Assembly: GCA_040767605.1 (NCBI GenBank)
Contig: JAXGOI010000001.1
Span: 372,001 to 436,000, forward strand
DNA: 64,000 nucleotides
Direction: 5' to 3'
Source: JAXGOI01 sp040767605
Lineage (GTDB): Bacteria; Bacillota; Dehalobacteriia; UBA4068
Every line of letters starts with the position of its first letter. The stretch's first letter is position 1. Below the pieces are notes generated by a model. That model was given only the letters and a program-made list of their open reading frames with translations, was not told the origin of the DNA and did not search any database. Below are positions 60,951 through 64,000 of the stretch, one piece after another. The position numbers and the translations under genes are program-made.

Positions 60951-61853
60951 TCAGACAGCATAATCGCCTTTAAATACACGAACGGCGGGGCCTGTCATTT
61001 CCAGAGAATTATCTTCAAGCCATTTTATTTTAAGCAGGCCGCCTTTTAATTCAATCTCCAGCTCTCTATTACAATGGCCGTTTAAAACTGCCGCCACAGC
61101 AGCGGCGCAGGCCCCTGTGCCGCAGGCCAGGGTTTCGCCGCAGCCCCTTTCCCACACCCTCATGCGAATTTGCCCCTTATTAATTACCTCTACAAACTCT
61201 ACATTGGTTTTAGCGGGGAAATGAGAATCTTCTTCTATTTGGGGGCCGATTTTTCCCACAGGGAAATTTAAAACAGAATCCACAAAAATTATACAATGAG
61301 GGTTCCCCATGGAAACCAGGGTAATTTTAAAAATTTCCTCCCCGATTTTAAGGGGATGAGAAACCACCCTTTCCCCGGGGAAACAGGCGGGGATTTCCTC
61401 CGGCAAAAACCGGGGTTTACCCATATTAACTTTTACAAGATTTTTATTTTCGCCTTTTTTATTTTCAGCGTTTTTATTTTCACAGTTTTTATTGTCATCG
61501 TTTTTATTTTTATCACTTTTATTTTCATCAATTAGCCGGGTTATAACCTCCCCGGCCGGGGTTTCAAAGCGGATTTCTTTATTTTGGCAAATCCCTTCAT
61601 CCCGGGCAAAAACAGCCGCACAGCGTATGCCGTTACCGCACATCTCGGCCTCGGAGCCGTCGGAATTATAAATTCTAAAGTTGATATCCGCATTTTTTGA
61701 AGGGGAAAGGATTATGAGGCCGTCTGCCCCGATGCCGAATTTACGGTTACAAGCGGCAATGGCAAGGGTTGGGGCAGCAGCGGGTATTTCATATTTAAAG
61801 CCGTTAAGCAAAATAAAATCATTGCCAAGGCCGTGCATTTTGCTAAAAAGCAT
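60951..61853 (-). CDS. dapF: Diaminopimelate epimerase
   Basis: Epimerase of 300 residues converting LL- to meso-diaminopimelate. The two catalytic Cys are present: EMCGNGIRC (Cys72) and TLACGTGACAAA. Unusual: residues 109-138 are an inserted hydrophilic repeat of five-residue units rich in Asn, Lys, Asp and Glu, lying in a loop before VKVNMGKP; without it the length would be normal. ATG has GGGAGGGG. Confidence 0.94.
   Translation of the reverse strand: MLFSKMHGLGNDFILLNGFKYEIPAAAPTLAIAACNRKFGIGADGLIILSPSKNADINFRIYNSDGSEAEMCGNGIRCAAVFARDEGICQNKEIRFETPAGEVITRLIDENKSDKNKNDDNKNCENKNAENKKGENKNLVKVNMGKPRFLPEEIPACFPGERVVSHPLKIGEEIFKITLVSMGNPHCIIFVDSVLNFPVGKIGPQIEEDSHFPAKTNVEFVEVINKGQIRMRVWERGCGETLACGTGACAAAVAAVLNGHCNRELEIELKGGLLKIKWLEDNSLEMTGPAVRVFKGDYAV
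61440..61529 (-). repeat. 15-bp tandem repeat inserted in dapF
   Basis: Six in-frame units: DENKS, DKNKN, DDNKN, CENKN, AENKK, GENKN. It falls in a surface loop of the N-terminal lobe. Confidence 0.88.
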
Positions 61854-61986
61854 ATAGGCCCCTCCCTAAATATATTTTTTATTTTAAAAGCAGCAGGTAA
61901 AATAAAGGGCCGAAAGTTATTTAAATAATAGCATACTTAAAGCCTGCCCTTCAAGGGCAATATAGTCCCCGGCCCATAAAAAGAGC

Positions 61987-63312
61987 TTAAAACTTGGTAA
62001 GATAGGCTTCAATTTCCCAGGGTGTTACCTGGGTTCTGTAATTTTCCCATTCCATTTTTTTGGCGCTCATAAAGCGGCTGAAAATATGGCTGCCCAAGGT
62101 TTCTTTAATTAAAGTCCCCTTCTCCAGCTCGCATAGGGCCTCCGCCAGATTTTGAGGCAGAATTTCCACATTATATTTTTTAAGCTCCTCCGGGCTTAAA
62201 TTATAAATATTCATCTCCAGAGGCTCGGGGGGATTGATTTTATTTTTAATTCCGTCCAGGCCTGCCTTTAACATAACCGCAAAAGCTAAATAAGGGTTAC
62301 AGGAGGGGTCCGGAGAGCGCAATTCCACTCTGGTGGAAGGGCCCCTTTTAGCCGGCACCCTAACTAAAGGAGAACGGTTTTTACTGGCCCAGGCAATATA
62401 AACAGGGGCCTCGTAGCCGTTTATTAAGCGTTTATAGGAATTTACAGTAGGGTTTGTAATGGCGGTATAGCTTTTGGCATGCTTAATTAAACCCCCCATA
62501 TAATAATAGGCCTCCTGAGAAAGCCCCCCCACACCCTGAGGGTCAAAAAAGATATTTTTGCCGTTTTTAAATAAGGACTGATTAACATGCATCCCCGAGC
62601 CGGACATTCCGTTCATGGGTTTAGGCATAAATGTAGCGTGGAGCCCGTGGCGCTGGGCAATATACCGAATAACATATTTAAAGGTCTGAACATTATCCGC
62701 CGTTGTCAGGGCATTATTATATTTAAAATCTATTTCATGCTGGCCGGGAGCGCATTCATGATGAGAGGCCTCAACCTCAAAGCCGATATCCTCAAGGCAG
62801 ATAATCATATCCCTGCGGGCGGCCTCGCCTAAATCCACCGGGGTAAGGTCAAAATACCCGGCCTGATCATGGGTTTTTAAAGTAGGTTTGCCGTCATTAT
62901 CCGTATGGAAGAGGAAAAACTCCGCCTCAGGCCCTACATTCATGCTATAACCCATTTCCTCAACTTCTTTCATTACCTTGCGTAAAATATAGCGGGGATC
63001 CCCTTCAAAGGGGGTGCCGTCGGGTTTATAAACATCGCAAATAATTCTGGCGGTTGTGTTTTCCTTAGAGCCCCAGGGTAAAATAACCCAGCTATTTAAA
63101 TCCGGATGCAAATACATATCGCTTTCTTCAATTCTCACAAAGCCGTCAATAGATGAGCCGTCAAACATCATCTCATTATTTAAGACCTTCTCCAATTGCT
63201 TTGTGGTAATAGCCGTATTTTTTAATACCCCGAAGATATCGGTAAATTGCAGGCGCACAAAGCGCACATTATGCTCCTTAACCATATTGAGAATATCTTC
63301 TTTTGTATACAT
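61987..63312 (-). CDS. glnA: Type I glutamine synthetase
   Basis: Enzyme of 441 residues, the short GSI-alpha length. Seen: MMFDGSSIDGF, NVGPEAEFFLF, the ATP site HATFMPKPMNGMSGSGMHVNQS, and RVPAKRGPSTRVELRSPDPSCNPYLAFA. It assimilates ammonia; short GSI enzymes are usually controlled by feedback and not adenylylation. ATG has GGGGGCGG. Preceded by a 235-base leader with an attenuator, and by an ANTAR gene. Confidence 0.95.
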   Translation of the reverse strand: MYTKEDILNMVKEHNVRFVRLQFTDIFGVLKNTAITTKQLEKVLNNEMMFDGSSIDGFVRIEESDMYLHPDLNSWVILPWGSKENTTARIICDVYKPDGTPFEGDPRYILRKVMKEVEEMGYSMNVGPEAEFFLFHTDNDGKPTLKTHDQAGYFDLTPVDLGEAARRDMIICLEDIGFEVEASHHECAPGQHEIDFKYNNALTTADNVQTFKYVIRYIAQRHGLHATFMPKPMNGMSGSGMHVNQSLFKNGKNIFFDPQGVGGLSQEAYYYMGGLIKHAKSYTAITNPTVNSYKRLINGYEAPVYIAWASKNRSPLVRVPAKRGPSTRVELRSPDPSCNPYLAFAVMLKAGLDGIKNKINPPEPLEMNIYNLSPEELKKYNVEILPQNLAEALCELEKGTLIKETLGSHIFSRFMSAKKMEWENYRTQVTPWEIEAYLTKF

Positions 63313-63490
63313 TTAGCCGCCCCCTATTATAATTATTCTTAATTTATGCCTGTTATGCTGTTTTTGCTTTCCCTGTATGTATAGAGTTTATTCCGGATAT
63401 ACCGGCCGATATGACGCCTGTTCCCTATATGGCAGGGGTATTTATACTAGGGTATAAATATTCAAAACAAGCCCTGCCAACACCCTATAA

Positions 63491-63522
63491 GAAAAAACGC
63501 CCCAGGTGTTTACCTGCGGACG
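63491..63522 (-). terminator. Leader terminator (attenuator) of glnA
   Basis: Minus-strand stem CGTCC-G-CAGGT / ACCTG-GGGCG (63522-63498), loop AAAC, then TTTTTTC. It lies 25-55 bases after the predicted start site and well before glnA, so glnA needs read-through. Confidence 0.72.
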
Positions 63523-63532
63523 CCATTGCCCA
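63517..63532 (-). promoter_or_regulatory. Candidate ANTAR-binding hexaloop hairpin
   Basis: Minus-strand stem TGGGC/GTCCG closes the six-base loop AATGGC, with A at loop position 1 and G at position 4 as in known ANTAR target loops. Its 3' arm is the 5' arm of the terminator stem, so the two exclude each other. A second hexaloop, usual for these targets, was not found with confidence. Confidence 0.5.
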
Positions 63533-63553
63533 AGTGAATATCAATATATATGC

Positions 63554-63582
63554 ATTATATACAATATATAAAAACTTGTCAA
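63554..63582 (-). promoter_or_regulatory. Perfect consensus sigma-A promoter of glnA
   Basis: Minus-strand TTGACA (63582-63577), 17-base spacer, TATAAT (63559-63554). Confidence 0.85.
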
Positions 63583-63587
63583 TATTC

Positions 63588-63641
63588 CCCGGCTTAATAA
63601 GTCTTCCCGGCTTAATAAGTCTTCCCGGTTTAATAAGTCTT
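63588..63641. repeat. 18-bp tandem repeat at the ANTAR gene stop codon
   Basis: Three copies of CCCGG(C/T)TTAATAAGTCTT (63588-63605, 63606-63623, 63624-63641). The ANTAR stop codon lies in the third copy; the others fill the gap up to the glnA -35 box. Confidence 0.9.
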
Positions 63642-64000
63642 TTCGGTATAAAGGCGGATAAGCCTCAGAGCTGTTTTCCCCAGGGCTTCGCCATTTTCCA
63701 TGCTCTCTTTTAAAATGGCCTTATGGGCCTCATCCTCGCTTAAACCCTCTTTATACATAAGAATACCTTTAGCCAAATTAAGGTTTTTTTGTTTTAATTG
63801 ATTTTCTTTATTCTCGGCCCTGATTTTACCGGCCCGGTAAATATAATTACAGATATTTATTAAATTTCCGGTTACGGCAATTAAGGTATCCTCCGGGCTA
63901 TTTTTGGGTAAAACTGTAAAATAGCAGGTTTTTTTAGCCTTATTTAGCATAGCCGGGGTAATGGTGTTTGCCAAAAGCAAGACCGGAATTACCCCCTCTT
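63630..64000 (-). CDS. ANTAR-domain response regulator, N-terminus cut by window edge
   Basis: The frame is open to the window edge, so the start lies outside. The visible 123 residues begin with GVIPVLLLANTIT, the last strand of a receiver-like domain, then a coiled-coil linker (NKENQLKQKN), then the ANTAR domain (LAKGILMYKEGLSEDEAHKAILKESM). ANTAR proteins bind paired hexaloop RNA hairpins and prevent termination, as in NasR and EutV. Position just upstream of the glnA attenuator suggests that it controls glnA. Confidence 0.85.
   Translation of the reverse strand, partial: EGVIPVLLLANTITPAMLNKAKKTCYFTVLPKNSPEDTLIAVTGNLINICNYIYRAGKIRAENKENQLKQKNLNLAKGILMYKEGLSEDEAHKAILKESMENGEALGKTALRLIRLYTEKTY

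Larger units (their letters stand above)
63313..63547 (-). promoter_or_regulatory. glnA 5' leader
   Basis: Untranslated leader of about 235 bases. Near its start is a hexaloop hairpin overlapping an intrinsic terminator (63498-63532). Further on is a large stem-loop: TGGCAGGG/CCCTGCCA (63430-63437, 63472-63479) enclosing TATTTATAC/GTATAAATA. I do not recognise it as a known riboswitch. Confidence 0.6.

Noticed and set aside
63313..63547. Glutamine riboswitch (glnA RNA) in the glnA leader
   Set aside because: The conserved glnA RNA core is not visible, and that class is known from cyanobacteria and marine samples.
63411..63713. 100-codon plus-strand ORF with a repeating PGLIS segment
   Set aside because: It is the reverse of the glnA leader and ANTAR repeat; the repeat reflects the 18-bp tandem array.
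1..64000. tRNA, rRNA, CRISPR or IS elements
   Set aside because: Gaps were read for cloverleaf ends, direct-repeat/spacer arrays and transposase frames; none was convincing.

Overview
The window reads as chromosome from an anaerobic, endospore-forming Firmicute of the class Clostridia. Spore and division genes (spoVG, spoVT, yabP, yabQ, divIC) sit next to oxygen-sensitive enzymes: two-subunit Fe-S fumarase, desulfoferrodoxin, molybdenum hydroxylases, radical SAM proteins and a flavin/Fe-S enoate-reductase-like enzyme. DapL-type lysine synthesis, PyrK/PyrD, FchA and purine-linked genes fit a fermentative anaerobe. I cannot name a species. I see no rRNA, tRNA, IS element, prophage or CRISPR array.

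Layout. 1-1746: 3' part of a large membrane protein. 1.9-6.8 kb (minus strand): a four-gene nucleoside/purine-type BMP ABC transporter, fed from upstream by a three-subunit xanthine-dehydrogenase-type enzyme (7.0-10.6 kb), a class V cysteine desulfurase-like protein, an M24 peptidase and a RACo-like ferredoxin/ATPase protein. 15.2-18.2 kb (plus): fumarase alpha and beta, desulfoferrodoxin, AEC transporter. 18.3-26.8 kb (mostly minus): spoVT-mazG-rqcP-yabP-yabQ-HTH-divIC-yabR-ppx/gppA-fchA-pyrK-pyrD, interrupted by a plus-strand two-gene cassette (DUF6530-like and GIY-YIG-like).

27.1-36.1 kb: a Mop-type molybdenum aldehyde oxidoreductase with a Trs-type gene set: flavin/Fe-S dicluster oxidoreductase, methyltransferase TrsM, radical SAM protein TrsS, short AMP-forming ligase and a convergent C_GCAxxG_C_C protein. 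36.6-44.2 kb: an enoate-reductase-like enzyme, an OpuA-type compatible-solute transporter, and a PadR/DUF1700/DUF4097 operon. 44.3-54.1 kb: prsA, mfd, pth, an antisense PRC-barrel gene, prs, glmU, spoVG. The usual spoVG-glmU-prs-pth-mfd-spoVT-mazG order is therefore split by about 17 kb of metabolic and transport genes. 54.3-56.1 kb: M-box riboswitch, a previously unlisted 34-codon leader ORF, and mgtE. 56.1-63.3 kb: ispE, nadE, a patatin-like gene, dapL, dapF, glnA. The right edge holds the C-terminal part of an ANTAR antiterminator gene.

The best leads are regulatory. The mgtE leader has a small ORF overlapping four complementary segments arranged like an attenuator. The glnA leader has an intrinsic terminator that overlaps a hexaloop hairpin of the type ANTAR proteins bind, and an ANTAR gene lies directly upstream. 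Other leads are the Trs/Mop cluster, a NAD synthetase whose glutaminase domain appears to have lost its catalytic triad, an operator-controlled DUF6530/GIY-YIG pair, and a tendency for short tandem repeats to expand inside housekeeping genes (pyrK, opuAA, dapF, PRC-barrel) and next to stop codons.
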